Source: Streptomonospora nanhaiensis
GTDB lineage: Bacteria; Actinomycetota; Actinomycetes; Streptosporangiales; Streptosporangiaceae
Length of the DNA: 64,000 nt
Direction of reading: 5' to 3'
Assembly (NCBI RefSeq): GCF_026642255.1
Contig: NZ_CP113264.1
Location: forward strand, 5,580,001 to 5,644,000
The translations under genes and the position numbers were made by a program. Each line of letters begins with the position of its first letter. The first letter of the stretch is position 1. The notes under the pieces are model-generated. The model made no database searches, was not told the origin of the DNA, and was given only the letters and a program-made list of their open reading frames with translations. Below are positions 1 through 8,874 of the stretch, in pieces.

Positions 1-560
1 ATCCGCTGCCGCACTCGACCACGAGTCCGGGACGGCGCCGGTCGATGTCGCGGACGAGCAGTCGCATGACGTCGGGCGAGGCCGCCCAGCCGCGCAGGGG
101 CGGCATGAACGTCGGGGTGTCGAGGTGTTCGCGCAGCTCGGTCCAGGCGACCTGCTGCTCGTAGTCGTTGCGCCCCTGCACGGTGACCGCGTGGGTGACC
201 TCGCGGGCCAGCTTGGGGAGGGAGTGGTCCCGCAGGTGCGTGAGCCGCTCCTTGACCCCGTCCATCGAGTGCGCGGCCTCCAGGCGGTCGCGGCCCAGCG
301 CCTCCGCGACCCTGCGGCTGTGGGTGTCCATCGCCGTGGACACGGAACCGGACAGGCCCTTGACGGTGCGGCGCAGCAGGAGGAGGACCAGGGCCATGAG
401 CGCGACCGCGCCGCCGAGCGCGCCGAGGAGCACGAGGACGGCCGCGTCCACCCACCGGATCAGGCCGAGGAACCCCAGGACCACGGGGACGGCGAGGACG
501 GCGGCACCGCCGACCGCGCCGACGGCCAGGATCGGACGGAGACGTCTGCGAAGCGACCGC
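1..560 (-). CDS. Membrane-anchored SAM methyltransferase-like protein, C-terminus off window
   Basis: The frame starts at an ATG at 558-560 and runs off the left edge, so only about 186 N-terminal residues are visible. Two hydrophobic stretches (about residues 12-35 and 40-60) form an N-terminal membrane anchor. They are followed by a charged, helical linker. Near the edge comes a motif reading VVECGSG, which resembles class I SAM-binding motif I (hhExGxG). From that I infer a membrane-tethered class I methyltransferase domain of the type seen in actinobacterial surface-polymer loci. The catalytic part is not visible, so the substrate is unknown. The acyltransferase gene lies upstream on the same strand, 292 bases away. 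Confidence 0.6.
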
Positions 561-852
561 ATGGGCGGGTACCTCCACGGGAGTTGGCGGCCCGGCACCG
601 CAAGGGTGAACCGAGGGGGACACAGAGGGGGACGATCGGCTTTCTCCACACGGAACGGCCGGTTCCGAACGCTGTTCCGGGAGGAGGAGCGACAAACGGA
701 TCAAGCGTTTTCGAGACTAGCCCTTCACGTCGACGGCGAGATGCGCGTGAGTCGAATCGAAACCCGCAGGACGCTCAATTCTCCTTCTGTTCACCCTTCC
801 ATCACCATTTACTCATTTCTGCGTATCTGTACCCTTCTCGCCGGAAGGGCGG
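561..852. other. Intergenic region, comparatively AT-rich
   Basis: This is the 292-base gap between the stop of the acyltransferase gene and the start of the methyltransferase-like gene, both on the minus strand. The stretch around 770-840 is clearly richer in A and T than its surroundings. It probably holds the promoter of the methyltransferase-like gene, but no convincing -35/-10 pair can be named. Confidence 0.3.
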
Positions 853-2910
853 TCACCATCCGGTGGCGCCGCGCAGGGCCTCGTCCATCACCGGGGCGAG
901 GGTCGCGGAGTAGGTGGCGGTCATGTGGGAGTGGTCCCAGAACACCAGGACGTTCCCGATGACGGCTTCGCACCGCCCTTCCGGGCACACGTACTCGGTG
1001 AGGTCCACGGTCGTGACGTTGCCGGGCAGGTCCGCGGCCGCGGCCGGGTCGGCGGCGGCCTGGCTGTAGCCGGCCGGGGACACGCACTCCTCCAGGGGAC
1101 GGCTCTCCACGCACTCGGCCCCCGCGGTGTCGCGCCGCGGCAGGTCGCGCATGCCGATGACGTCGATGCCCAGCGCGTCCAGCTGCCGCCAGCGCTCCAC
1201 GAAACCCTCGTGGACCCGCTCCCCGGCCGGGCTGGCCCGGGTGGAGGAGGTGAACACGGCGTCGGGCCGCTCCCGTTCCAGGATCTCCATGGCCTCGGCG
1301 TTCCACGCCTCGCACTCGGGAAAGGGCTCCCCGCCCCGGGTGTGGGGGCCCGTGCCGAACTGGCAGCCGCTCTTGGTGAAGGACAGCAGCCGCCACCCGT
1401 TGTCCTCGGCCGCCTCCAGGACCGACGGGTACCAGTGCGCGACCCGGGACGCGCCCACCAGGGCCAGGGTGTGCTCGGCGTCGGCCGGTCCGGCGTCGCA
1501 CACCGTGACCTCGCTCTGCGTGAGCGGCACGTGGCAGCCCCGGGCGTGGTGGGGGGACAGGTCCTGGCTCGCGTCCGCGGGGTCGGGGCGCACCGGCATC
1601 TCCTGGAGCAGCAGGGACGGGTCGACCGCCAGCCGGGCCCCGGGGTAGTAGGCGGGTGTGCGCACCTCCTCCGCGCGGGCCTGCTGCTCCTCCTCGATCC
1701 GGCCCGACCACAGTGCCGTCGCGGCCAGCACGGGGACGAGCAGGGCCGCGGCCACCCCCAGCGACCAGGCCGGGGAGCGCCGCCCGGGCGCCCTGGTCAG
1801 GCGTTCGACCCCGCCCTCGACGGCCTTGGAGGTGACCAGGGCCAGGAGCAGGGACAGCGCGAGCACGAACACCCCGCCGAGGGGGGACGCCAGGGAGCGG
1901 TCCGTCACGGCCAGGTAGCAGACCAGGACCGGCCAGTGCCAGAGGTAGAAGGGGTAGGAGAGCGCGCCCAGGGCCATGAGCGGCTTCCAGGTGAGCAGCC
2001 GGTCGGCGCCGAACCGGGTCCCGGAACCGGCCAGGACCACCATGACCGCGGCGCCGGTCGGCCACAGGGCGACGTAGCCGGGGAAGAGCGTGGAGACCTG
2101 GAGGAGGACCCCGCAGGAGACGAGCGCGAGCAGGCCCGCCCACCCCAGGACGACCCGCAGGCGCACGGGCAGGTCGATCCGGTGGACGACGAGGGCGAGC
2201 AGCCCGCCCAGTGCGGGCTCCCACAGGCGGGCGCCGGTGTCGAAGTACGCCCAGGCCTGGTCGGTCCCGGTGATCCGCACCGAGTAGGCCAGGGACACGG
2301 CGAACACCAGGCCCACGACCGCGGGGAAGGCCAGGTCCGACCGTACGCGGAGCCGGGCCGCGACCAGGGCGGTCAGTCCCAGCAGGAGCGGCCAGAGCAG
2401 GTAGAACTGGCCCTGGATCGACAGCGACCAGAAGTGCTGGACCGGGCTGGCCGCGGCCTCCCGGGCGAGGTAGTCCACCGCGGCCCGGGCCAGGGCCCAG
2501 TTCTCGTGGTAGAGCGCGGCGGCTCTGACCTGCGCGATCACGTCGGTCCACCGCGAGCTCGGCAGCCACAGCCAGGTGGCGGCGAGGGTCGCGGCGAGCA
2601 CGACGGCCGCCGCCGGGGTGAGTCTGCGGGCCAGTTTGGCCCAGAAGGCGGCGAGCCCGATGCGGCCGTCGCGTTCCAGCGCCCTGACCAGCGACCCCGT
2701 GATGAGGAAGCCCGTGAGGAGCAGGAACACGTCCACACCGCCGGAGACCCGGCCGAACCAGACGTGGTAGAAGGCCACGAGGAGTACCGCGACGGCGCGC
2801 AGTCCCTCGATCTCGGGGCGGAATCCGCCGCCCTTTCGCGTGCCCGACGGCTCTCGGGAGAGTGGGTTCGTGGTGGCGGGCGCGGGGGCCCCAGCCGCTG
2901 AGACGGACAT
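853..2910 (-). CDS. OafA/YrhL-type acyltransferase with C-terminal SGNH domain
   Basis: A 685-residue integral membrane protein. Residues about 25-390 form an acyltransferase-3 domain with roughly ten membrane helices. It carries the motifs RPEIEGLRAVAVLLV, FYHVWF and GGVDVFLLLTGFLITG. The signature that usually reads SVExQFY is SIQGQFY here. Residues about 430-680 form a periplasmic SGNH-type domain with a possible nucleophile motif GAS (about residue 487, where GDS is usual) and a WDHSH motif near residue 658 supplying the Asp/His pair. Family members move acyl groups across the membrane and O-acylate surface glycans or lipids. The acceptor cannot be told from sequence. A second member of the family, only moderately similar, starts at 61125. 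Confidence 0.87.
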   Translation of the reverse strand: MSVSAAGAPAPATTNPLSREPSGTRKGGGFRPEIEGLRAVAVLLVAFYHVWFGRVSGGVDVFLLLTGFLITGSLVRALERDGRIGLAAFWAKLARRLTPAAAVVLAATLAATWLWLPSSRWTDVIAQVRAAALYHENWALARAAVDYLAREAAASPVQHFWSLSIQGQFYLLWPLLLGLTALVAARLRVRSDLAFPAVVGLVFAVSLAYSVRITGTDQAWAYFDTGARLWEPALGGLLALVVHRIDLPVRLRVVLGWAGLLALVSCGVLLQVSTLFPGYVALWPTGAAVMVVLAGSGTRFGADRLLTWKPLMALGALSYPFYLWHWPVLVCYLAVTDRSLASPLGGVFVLALSLLLALVTSKAVEGGVERLTRAPGRRSPAWSLGVAAALLVPVLAATALWSGRIEEEQQARAEEVRTPAYYPGARLAVDPSLLLQEMPVRPDPADASQDLSPHHARGCHVPLTQSEVTVCDAGPADAEHTLALVGASRVAHWYPSVLEAAEDNGWRLLSFTKSGCQFGTGPHTRGGEPFPECEAWNAEAMEILERERPDAVFTSSTRASPAGERVHEGFVERWRQLDALGIDVIGMRDLPRRDTAGAECVESRPLEECVSPAGYSQAAADPAAAADLPGNVTTVDLTEYVCPEGRCEAVIGNVLVFWDHSHMTATYSATLAPVMDEALRGATGW

Positions 2911-3388
2911 GAGTGGTGAACGGCCTCGAAGAATAGGAAGGTTTTCACCGAACGAGGCGCGGAGCGGGTTCGGTCCCTCGAATTCGGCGCTGAATCATCG
3001 CCGATTTCGACACCCCTCCGGTGAATGGCCGGAGAACGCACGGCCAACGGTCCGCCGACACTCGTGGCGGCTCCCGGACGTAGGCCCGGAACTCCAGGAG
3101 AAACCCCTCTCCGTCGGCCGTGTCGGACCGGGCGGGCGTTTTCACCATGAAGGCGATGATTGCGGACGAGTCTCGTGGGGAAGGGCGGTGGAGGGTCCGC
3201 CGCGGGCAGCGCCGGCGGGCCGCGGCTCGGCGGCGTCGCGCCGGGGGCGCGGAGCGCGGTTTATTCCCCGGCCGGGGTGTAAAGAGCCTGACACCCGGTG
3301 TCCTGCCGTCCGGCTGATAGCTTGCTGCCTAGGCGATCCCATCGCTGCTGAACACGACGAGCCCCGTTCCTGGAAAGGTGCGTCAGAG
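2911..3388. other. Divergent intergenic region upstream of sod
   Basis: This 478-base region separates the divergently read acyltransferase and superoxide dismutase genes. I see no convincing gene. It should hold both promoters. The only clear element is the short palindrome at 3290-3302. Confidence 0.4.
3290..3302. promoter_or_regulatory. 13-bp palindrome, possible sod operator
   Basis: The sequence reads GACACC-C-GGTGTC, a perfect inverted repeat around one central base. A further GGTGT half-site lies just upstream near 3276. It sits about 87 bases before the superoxide dismutase start, where a promoter operator would be expected. No particular regulator can be assigned. Confidence 0.3.
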
Positions 3389-4003
3389 ATGTCTGCGCCA
3401 TACACGCTTCCCGAACTGCCCTACGACTACGCGGCCCTGGAGCCGTGGATCTCCGGCCAGATCATGGAGCTGCACCACGACAAGCACCACGCTGCCTACG
3501 TCACCGGTGCCAACACCGCTCTGGAGAAGCTGGCGGAGGTTCGCGAGTCCGGTGACTACGCCACCGTGAACCTGCACGAGAAGAACCTGGCGTTCCACCT
3601 GGGCGGCCACGTCAACCACAGCATCTTCTGGAAGAACCTGTCCGCCGACGGCGGCGACAAGCCCGAGGGCGAGCTGGGCGCGGCCATCGCCGACCAGTTC
3701 GGCTCGTTCGACGCCTTCCGCGCGCACTTCGGCGCCGCGGCCTCCGGCCTCCAGGGCTCGGGCTGGGCGATCCTGGCCTGGGACACCCTGGGCCAGCGGC
3801 TGATCGTCGAGCAGCTGTACGACCAGCAGGCGAACAGCCCGGTCACCACCCAGCCGCTGCTGATGCTGGACATGTGGGAGCACGCCTTCTACCTCCAGTA
3901 CAAGAACGTGAAGGCGGAGTACGTCAAGGCGTTCTGGAACGTGGTCAACTGGGCCGACGTCCAGGAGCGCTTCGACGCCGCCCGCAAGGTCCGGCTGGGC
4001 TAG
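3389..4003 (+). CDS. sod: Superoxide dismutase, Fe/Mn family
   Basis: A 204-residue cytoplasmic enzyme that converts superoxide to oxygen and hydrogen peroxide. The N-terminal helical hairpin contains LHHDKHH (first metal His about residue 29). HVNHSIFW supplies the second His, and DMWEHAFYLQY supplies the Asp and the third His, so all four metal ligands are present. The length is normal for the family. The ATG start follows GGAAAGG at a suitable distance. Fe versus Mn use cannot be decided by eye, although the Gln-containing GLQGSGW stretch is typical of Mn or cambialistic actinobacterial enzymes. The gene appears monocistronic, with its own upstream region and a hairpin shared with the convergent MocR gene. 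Confidence 0.96.
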   Translation: MSAPYTLPELPYDYAALEPWISGQIMELHHDKHHAAYVTGANTALEKLAEVRESGDYATVNLHEKNLAFHLGGHVNHSIFWKNLSADGGDKPEGELGAAIADQFGSFDAFRAHFGAAASGLQGSGWAILAWDTLGQRLIVEQLYDQQANSPVTTQPLLMLDMWEHAFYLQYKNVKAEYVKAFWNVVNWADVQERFDAARKVRLG

Positions 4004-4116
4004 ACCGTCCTCCGCGGACCGTTCCGGGCCGGCGACCGGCGCGAGCGCCGGGTCCCGCCGGGGCATCCGCGGAAGACGCCCCGGACCGCCCTTCGCGGCG
4101 CGGCCCGGGCAGTGCG

Positions 4117-4148
4117 GGGGGCGGCGCCACACCGGTGGTGCCGCCCCC
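4117..4148. terminator. Hairpin between convergent sod and MocR genes
   Basis: Arms 4117-4130 and 4135-4148 pair over 14 bases with one G-T wobble around a 4-base loop. It lies between the two convergent stops and has no T-run, which is common for high-GC actinobacterial terminators. Confidence 0.65.
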
Positions 4149-4172
4149 GCGTGCGTCCGGGCCGCGCCGCGG

Positions 4173-5648
4173 TCAGACCACGAGCCGCACGGGGTCCTTC
4201 GCCACCGGGCCGTGCCGACGGAACTCCCGCCAGGCCCGGGAGAGCCGCCAGACCAGCTCCTCCCGGGTACTGGCGTCGAAGGCCACGGGCAGCCGGAAGT
4301 ACTCCGCGTGCCGGCCGTCGGGGGACGCCGACATGGTGGGGCCCGGCACCAGCTCCACGTCGTGGCAGAGCGCGACCTGGGCGTAGGCGCGGGAGTCCGC
4401 GCCGGGCAGGCGCACCCACAGGGCGGCTCCCCCGTCCGGGCGCCTCCACTCCCAGTCGGGCAGGGCCTCGCGGAGCAGCCCCTCCATGTGGTCGAGGGCC
4501 CCGCGCATCATCTCCGAGCGCTGGTGGGCGAGGCCGGCGTAGTCCTCCAGCAGGCGCACGGCCACCGCCTGGTCCAGGAGGGGGCCGGCGAGGTCGGCGA
4601 GGACCTTGCGGCGGCTGAGCCGCAGCGCCATCTCGGCCGGGGCCCGCAGCCACCCCACCCGGAGCCCCGCCCAGGAGACCTTGGACAGGGAGTCGACGCT
4701 GATGATCTCGGCCCCCCGCGGGGCGTACGCGGCCAGGGGGGCGGGTTCGTCGGGGGAGCGCAGTCCGGTGTAGGCGGCGTCCTCCAGGATCGGCACCCCG
4801 TGGCGGGCGGACAGTTCGCCCAGCTCCCGGCGGCGCGCCGCTGACATCATCGTGCCCGTGGGGTTGTGGTACGAGGGCATGACGTAGATCAGGTGGGGCG
4901 CGTGCTCGGCCACGGCCCGGCGCACGCCCACCCCGTCGATGCCCTGGTCGTCCAGGGGCACCGGCAGGAACTCGGCGCCCCGGTCCGCCATCAGGTCCAG
5001 ACAGCCCGCGAAGCCGGGGTCCTCCACCACCACGGGCGACCCCTCGCGGAGGTAGAGCTGCGAGACCAGGTTGACGGCCTGGTGGGCGCCGGTGGTGACC
5101 ACGATCTGGTCCGGGGTCGTCGGCAGGTCCAGTCGGCAGTAGTGGTCGGCGATGGCCCGGCGCAGCGCGGGCAGCCCGCGCGGGTGGTACGTGCTCTCGG
5201 CCATGAGCGACGGCAGGTCCTCGGCGACGACCCGGCGGATGGCCGCCTCCACCCCGCCCAGGGCGGGGGTGTGGAGGCAGGCGGCCGAGATGAGCCCCTC
5301 GTCGCTCTGGAAGAGGTTGCGGTACATGGCGTTGACGCTGCCGGTGCGGCTCCAGCCGTCCGGGCGCACGGGCGCGACCCTGCCGCTGATCCGTGTGCCG
5401 CTGCCCTGCCTGCTCTCGAGCAGCCCCTCCGAGCGCAGGGAGTCGTAGGCGGAGACCACCGTCGTGCGGCTGACCCTGAGCGCGGCGGCGAGGACCCGCT
5501 CCGAGGGAAGGCGCTCGTTCGGCGCCAGGGTGCCCTGGGCCACGAGATCGCGCAGGGAGTCCGCGAGGCGCCGGTAGAGGGGGCCCTCCCCCCGGGACCA
5601 GGTCCCGAGGACGTCGGCGAGGTCGGCGGGCTTCCGCGAAGAGTCCAT
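4173..5648 (-). CDS. MocR-type regulator: GntR winged helix fused to aminotransferase
   Basis: A 491-residue protein. Residues about 20-95 are a GntR winged-helix domain (LYRRLADSLRDLVAQGTL, LPSERVLAAALRVSRTTVVSAYDSL, GLLESRQGSGT). Residues about 115-490 are a fold-type I aminotransferase domain with the PLP-lysine motif SLSKVSWAGLRVGW. MocR proteins use PLP or an amino-acid adduct as effector and usually control a divergent gene. Here the divergent neighbour is the DUF3291-like gene, and the 122-base gap between them carries a palindrome and direct repeats. The neighbour is not pdxS/pdxT, so this may not be PdxR proper. The effector is unknown. Confidence 0.92.
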   Translation of the reverse strand: MDSSRKPADLADVLGTWSRGEGPLYRRLADSLRDLVAQGTLAPNERLPSERVLAAALRVSRTTVVSAYDSLRSEGLLESRQGSGTRISGRVAPVRPDGWSRTGSVNAMYRNLFQSDEGLISAACLHTPALGGVEAAIRRVVAEDLPSLMAESTYHPRGLPALRRAIADHYCRLDLPTTPDQIVVTTGAHQAVNLVSQLYLREGSPVVVEDPGFAGCLDLMADRGAEFLPVPLDDQGIDGVGVRRAVAEHAPHLIYVMPSYHNPTGTMMSAARRRELGELSARHGVPILEDAAYTGLRSPDEPAPLAAYAPRGAEIISVDSLSKVSWAGLRVGWLRAPAEMALRLSRRKVLADLAGPLLDQAVAVRLLEDYAGLAHQRSEMMRGALDHMEGLLREALPDWEWRRPDGGAALWVRLPGADSRAYAQVALCHDVELVPGPTMSASPDGRHAEYFRLPVAFDASTREELVWRLSRAWREFRRHGPVAKDPVRLVV

Positions 5649-5657
5649 TTACCGCTC

Positions 5658-5704
5658 CATTGGATCTGTGGGGAAGCCCCCGGGGCTTCCATAATGGCAT
5701 TGGA
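5658..5704. promoter_or_regulatory. Putative MocR operator: palindrome flanked by direct repeats
   Basis: A 19-bp perfect inverted repeat (GGAAGCCCC-C-GGGGCTTCC, 5672-5690) sits between two copies of CATTGGA at 5658-5664 and 5698-5704. The copies are exactly 40 bp apart, about four helical turns. MocR-family dimers such as GabR are known to bind direct repeats at such spacing. The array lies between the regulator start (5648) and the divergent DUF3291-like start (5771), so it could control both. Confidence 0.55.
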
Positions 5705-5770
5705 GAACAGAGCACCACCAGAGCCAAGGTGGACCGCTTCATCGAGGTCCACTTCTCGATCGGAGTCGTC

Positions 5771-6247
5771 GTGAACCTCCTCGCCCAGCACCCCCGCACC
5801 GTCGCCGACCACCCGCGCACACCGCACCGAACCCGGACGGCGCAGGGCGCCCGGGAGAGACGGCCGCTCCTGGCCGAGTCGCGCACGGTCCTGGGCGACC
5901 GCCGGTACCTCGCCCCGCTCGCCGCCGCGCTGCGGAAGCGGGCCGCCGGGGGAGACGGAGCCCCCGAAGAGGTCCACTTCTCCGACGGAGGGGACCGCAT
6001 ACACGTCATCGCGCTGTGGCGCTCACCGACGGACCTGCGGGAGTTCGTGGAGGCGTCCCACGGCGACCTCCTGGACTTCCGGGCGCTGACCGGCGCCTTC
6101 CCCCGGGTCGGACGCGTGCTGTGGTGGGCGGCGGACGGCGCCGCGGTGACCCCGGAGGAGGCCGCGGCCCGCGCGGAGCACCTGCGCGAGCACGGTCCGC
6201 GTCCGCACGCGTTCACGCTCGCCTCCCCGGTCCCCGCCCCGGCCTGA
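5771..6247 (+). CDS. DUF3291-like protein
   Basis: A 158-residue cytoplasmic protein without membrane segments. The C-terminal half shows the DUF3291 pattern: IHVIALWRSPTDLREFV, then RVGRVLWWAADG, then EEAAARAEHLREHGPRPHAFT. DUF3291 proteins have a ferredoxin-like fold related to small antibiotic-biosynthesis monooxygenases, and their function is unproven. I chose the GTG at 5771 because GGAG lies five bases upstream. The frame is open further upstream but would then run through the operator region. Divergence from a MocR regulator suggests that a PLP- or amino-acid-linked signal controls it. A GAGGTCCACTTCTC sequence near 5744 recurs near 5970 and may be chance. Confidence 0.7.
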   Translation: MNLLAQHPRTVADHPRTPHRTRTAQGARERRPLLAESRTVLGDRRYLAPLAAALRKRAAGGDGAPEEVHFSDGGDRIHVIALWRSPTDLREFVEASHGDLLDFRALTGAFPRVGRVLWWAADGAAVTPEEAAARAEHLREHGPRPHAFTLASPVPAPA

Positions 6248-6300
6248 GTGCCCGCGTCGTACGGACCACCGGGGGCCGGCGGCGGGACGGCCCCGTGCGG

Positions 6301-7011
6301 TCAGCGCAACCCCTCCACCGTCCAGGTCCCGCCCAGCCCGGGCGCCAGGGAGCGGCTCGCCACCTCGGCGAACCCGGCCGGGTCCAGGCCGCCGGTGCTC
6401 TCCGGCACCGCCCCCTCCAGCGGCCCCGCCCCCATCCCGGGCAGATCGGTGAGGTTGCAGCGCATCGCCAGGTCCGGCCGCTCCGGCCAGGACCCCACCA
6501 CGACGCCCGCCGGATGCAGCCCCCGTGTGCGCAGCGCCTCGCCGGTCAGCGCGGTCTCGTTCAGCGTTCCCAGGTCCGGCCGGGCGACCACGAGCACGGG
6601 CGCGGACAGCAGCACGGCCGCGTCGGCGAGGGTCTGGCCCTCGGCGTTCAACCGGACCAGGAGCCCGCCCGCCCCCTCCACCAGCACCAGTTCGTGGTCT
6701 CCGAGCAGCTCCCACACCGCGTCCGCCACGTGTTCGGCCCGGACCGCGGGCGCCCCGCAGCGCGCGGCGGCCGTGGCGGGCGCCAGGGGGTCGGGGTAGC
6801 GGGCCAGCTCGACGGCGGTCACTCCGGGCACGAGCCCGGCGACCACGTCAACGTCACCCCGCTCGGCCGGTCCCACCCCGGTCTGGGCGGGCTTGAGCAC
6901 CGCCACCCGGCGCCCGGCGGCCCGCGCCAGAGCGGCCACGGCGGCCGTGACCACGGTCTTGCCGACCTCGGTTCCGGTTCCTGTCACCATCAGGACGGTC
7001 ACCGGCACCAC
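6301..7011 (-). CDS. bioD: Dethiobiotin synthetase
   Basis: A 236-residue ATP-dependent enzyme that carboxylates and closes 7,8-diaminopelargonate to dethiobiotin. The P-loop GTGTEVGKT lies at residues 11-19. KPAQTG follows near residue 40, and VEGAGGLLV near residue 113 is the conserved glycine-rich segment. The length is normal. It lies 147 bases downstream of bioA on the same strand and probably shares its transcript. The C-terminal stretch is proline/glycine-rich but not broken. Confidence 0.95.
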   Translation of the reverse strand: MVPVTVLMVTGTGTEVGKTVVTAAVAALARAAGRRVAVLKPAQTGVGPAERGDVDVVAGLVPGVTAVELARYPDPLAPATAAARCGAPAVRAEHVADAVWELLGDHELVLVEGAGGLLVRLNAEGQTLADAAVLLSAPVLVVARPDLGTLNETALTGEALRTRGLHPAGVVVGSWPERPDLAMRCNLTDLPGMGAGPLEGAVPESTGGLDPAGFAEVASRSLAPGLGGTWTVEGLR

Positions 7012-7158
7012 ACTCTCTCCCCGTCACGGCCCATGCGGCTCCTCACCAGTCCTCCCGTCACCGATCATCCTGAACCCGCACTCTTCCCCGAGAGGGGGAG
7101 CCCAAGCACGGCCCCTGCCCCGCGCACCGGTGAGGGGCGCCCCGGGCCCGGCCCCCGC

Positions 7159-8514
7159 TCACGCCCCGCCGTCGGCGGCGGCCGCGGAGGCCTCCGCGGC
7201 GGCGACCATCCCCGCGGCGACCACGGCCACGTCCCCGGCGGTACAGGTGTAGGGGGGCATGGCGTACACGAGCTCGCGGAAGGGCCGGAGCCACACCCCC
7301 GCCTCCACCGCGGCGCGCGTGGCCTCGCGCACCCGCACCGGGGCCTCCAGCTCCACCACCCCGATCGCGCCGAGCACCCGCACCTCCCGCACCCCGGGCG
7401 CCCCCTCGAGCGGGGCGAGGCCCGCGCGCAGACCGGCCCCGATCCGTGCCACGTCGCCCCTCCAGCCGCCCCCGGCGAGCAGGTCCACCGAGGCCGCGGC
7501 CGTCGCGCAGGCCAGCGGGTTGCCCATGAAGGTGGGGCCGTGGGCGAGGACCGGCTCCTCCCCCTCGGCGATACCCCGGGCCACGCGCCCCGTGCACAGG
7601 GTGGCGGCGAGGGACATGTACCCGCCCGTCAGAGCCTTGCCCAGGCACATCACGTCGGGGGCCACCCCCGCGTGGTCCGCGGCGAACAGCTCGCCCGTGC
7701 GGCCGAAGCCCGTGGCGATCTCGTCGAACACCAGCAGCAGTCCGTGCCCGTCCGCGATCCTGCGCAGCTCCCGCAGATATCCCGGGTGGTGGAAACGCAT
7801 CCCCCCGGCGCCCTGCACCACGGGTTCCACGATGATCGCGGCCAGCTCACGGGCGTGCTCGGCGGCCACCCGCTCGAACGCCTCCACGTAGCCGGGGTCG
7901 GGAGGGGCGTCGAACCCGCCGGGCGGCGCAGGCGCGTACACCTGGGCGGGCAGGAGGCCGCCCCACAGGGCGTGCATGCCCCCGTCCGGGTCGCAGACGC
8001 TCATCGCGTGGAACGTGTCCCCGTGGTACCCGCCCCTCCAGGTGAGGAACCGCCGCCTCTCCGGGCTCCCCGAGGAGCGGTGGTACTGGAGGCACATCTT
8101 CATGGCGACCTCCACCGACACCGACCCGGAGTCGGCGAGGAAGACGTGCTCCAGGGGCTCCGGCGCGATCCCCACGAGCGCCTCGGCGAGCTCGGCGGCC
8201 GGGCCGTGCGTGAGCCCCCCGAACATGACGTGGCTGAACGCGTCCACCTGCCGCCGCACCGCCGCGTCGAGCACGGGGTGGCGGTACCCGTGGATCGCCG
8301 ACCACCAGGACGCCATCCCGTCGACCACCCGGTGGGACCTCCCGTCCGCCCACAGGGTCAGCCGGATCCCCTCCGCCTCGGTGACCACGTACGGCGGCTC
8401 GGCCGGGGGCACCGTGGAGTAGGGGTGCCACAGGCGCGCCATGTCGGTGTCCCTGACCCGGCGGGGGCCGGACCAGGCCCGCGGACGGACCGCTCCTGTG
8501 TCTGTGCGCGTCAT
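7159..8514 (-). CDS. bioA: Adenosylmethionine-8-amino-7-oxononanoate aminotransferase
   Basis: A 451-residue PLP enzyme that converts 7-keto-8-aminopelargonate to 7,8-diaminopelargonate, usually with S-adenosylmethionine as amino donor. The N-terminal LWHPYST motif is diagnostic for BioA among class III aminotransferases. The middle shows VDGMASWW, GGYHGDT and FDEIATGFGRTG. The PLP lysine is in LGKALTGG. The ATG at 8514 leaves about 25 residues before LWHPY, and a downstream ATG two codons before that motif is also possible. It is divergent from bioF and followed by bioD. No bioB is present in the window. Confidence 0.95.
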   Translation of the reverse strand: MTRTDTGAVRPRAWSGPRRVRDTDMARLWHPYSTVPPAEPPYVVTEAEGIRLTLWADGRSHRVVDGMASWWSAIHGYRHPVLDAAVRRQVDAFSHVMFGGLTHGPAAELAEALVGIAPEPLEHVFLADSGSVSVEVAMKMCLQYHRSSGSPERRRFLTWRGGYHGDTFHAMSVCDPDGGMHALWGGLLPAQVYAPAPPGGFDAPPDPGYVEAFERVAAEHARELAAIIVEPVVQGAGGMRFHHPGYLRELRRIADGHGLLLVFDEIATGFGRTGELFAADHAGVAPDVMCLGKALTGGYMSLAATLCTGRVARGIAEGEEPVLAHGPTFMGNPLACATAAASVDLLAGGGWRGDVARIGAGLRAGLAPLEGAPGVREVRVLGAIGVVELEAPVRVREATRAAVEAGVWLRPFRELVYAMPPYTCTAGDVAVVAAGMVAAAEASAAAADGGA

Positions 8515-8874
8515 GGTGCCCCATTGTTCACCCGGGCCGGGCGTGGGCCCCCGGGCCGTCCCGCCAGGAATCCGCGCGGAACTTTGTGGGCTTCCGCCGG
8601 TGACGGCCGGACCCGCGGGCGGGCAGAGTCGTAGACGCCTCCCTGGCACGCAGGACCGGACCGCCCCAGCGGAATTGGCCGCCGCTGGGCCGGTCCCTCC
8701 CCGGGAGGCCCTCGCGCCGTCCCGGCCGACCGGGACAGCCCGTCCGGCCTCCCCGCCGCCCCGCCCCGCAGAACGGCCCCGGAGCGCGCGATCCGACCCG
8801 GGACCGCTCGTCCGCCTCCCCCGCCCCACCGGAGTGTGACCCGCACCGACCACCGCACCGAGGAGTCCGCGCTC
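8515..8874. other. Divergent bioA-bioF intergenic region
   Basis: This 360-base region should contain promoters for both biotin transcripts. It is very GC-rich. I looked for a BioQ or BirA-type operator. There is one GTTCA half-site near 8524, but no symmetric partner that I can defend. Confidence 0.4.

Noticed and set aside
809..2901. Long open frames on both strands over the first acyltransferase gene
   Set aside because: High-GC coding DNA opens several frames at once; these translations are Arg/Pro/Gly-rich without motifs, while the chosen frame has clear acyltransferase and SGNH motifs.
6016..8634. 872-residue plus-strand frame over bioD and bioA
   Set aside because: It is antisense to two well-conserved biotin enzymes and has no family-like motifs or ribosome binding site.
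8515..8874. BioQ or BirA operator between bioA and bioF
   Set aside because: Only one GTTCA half-site was found and no symmetric partner, so no operator is claimed.
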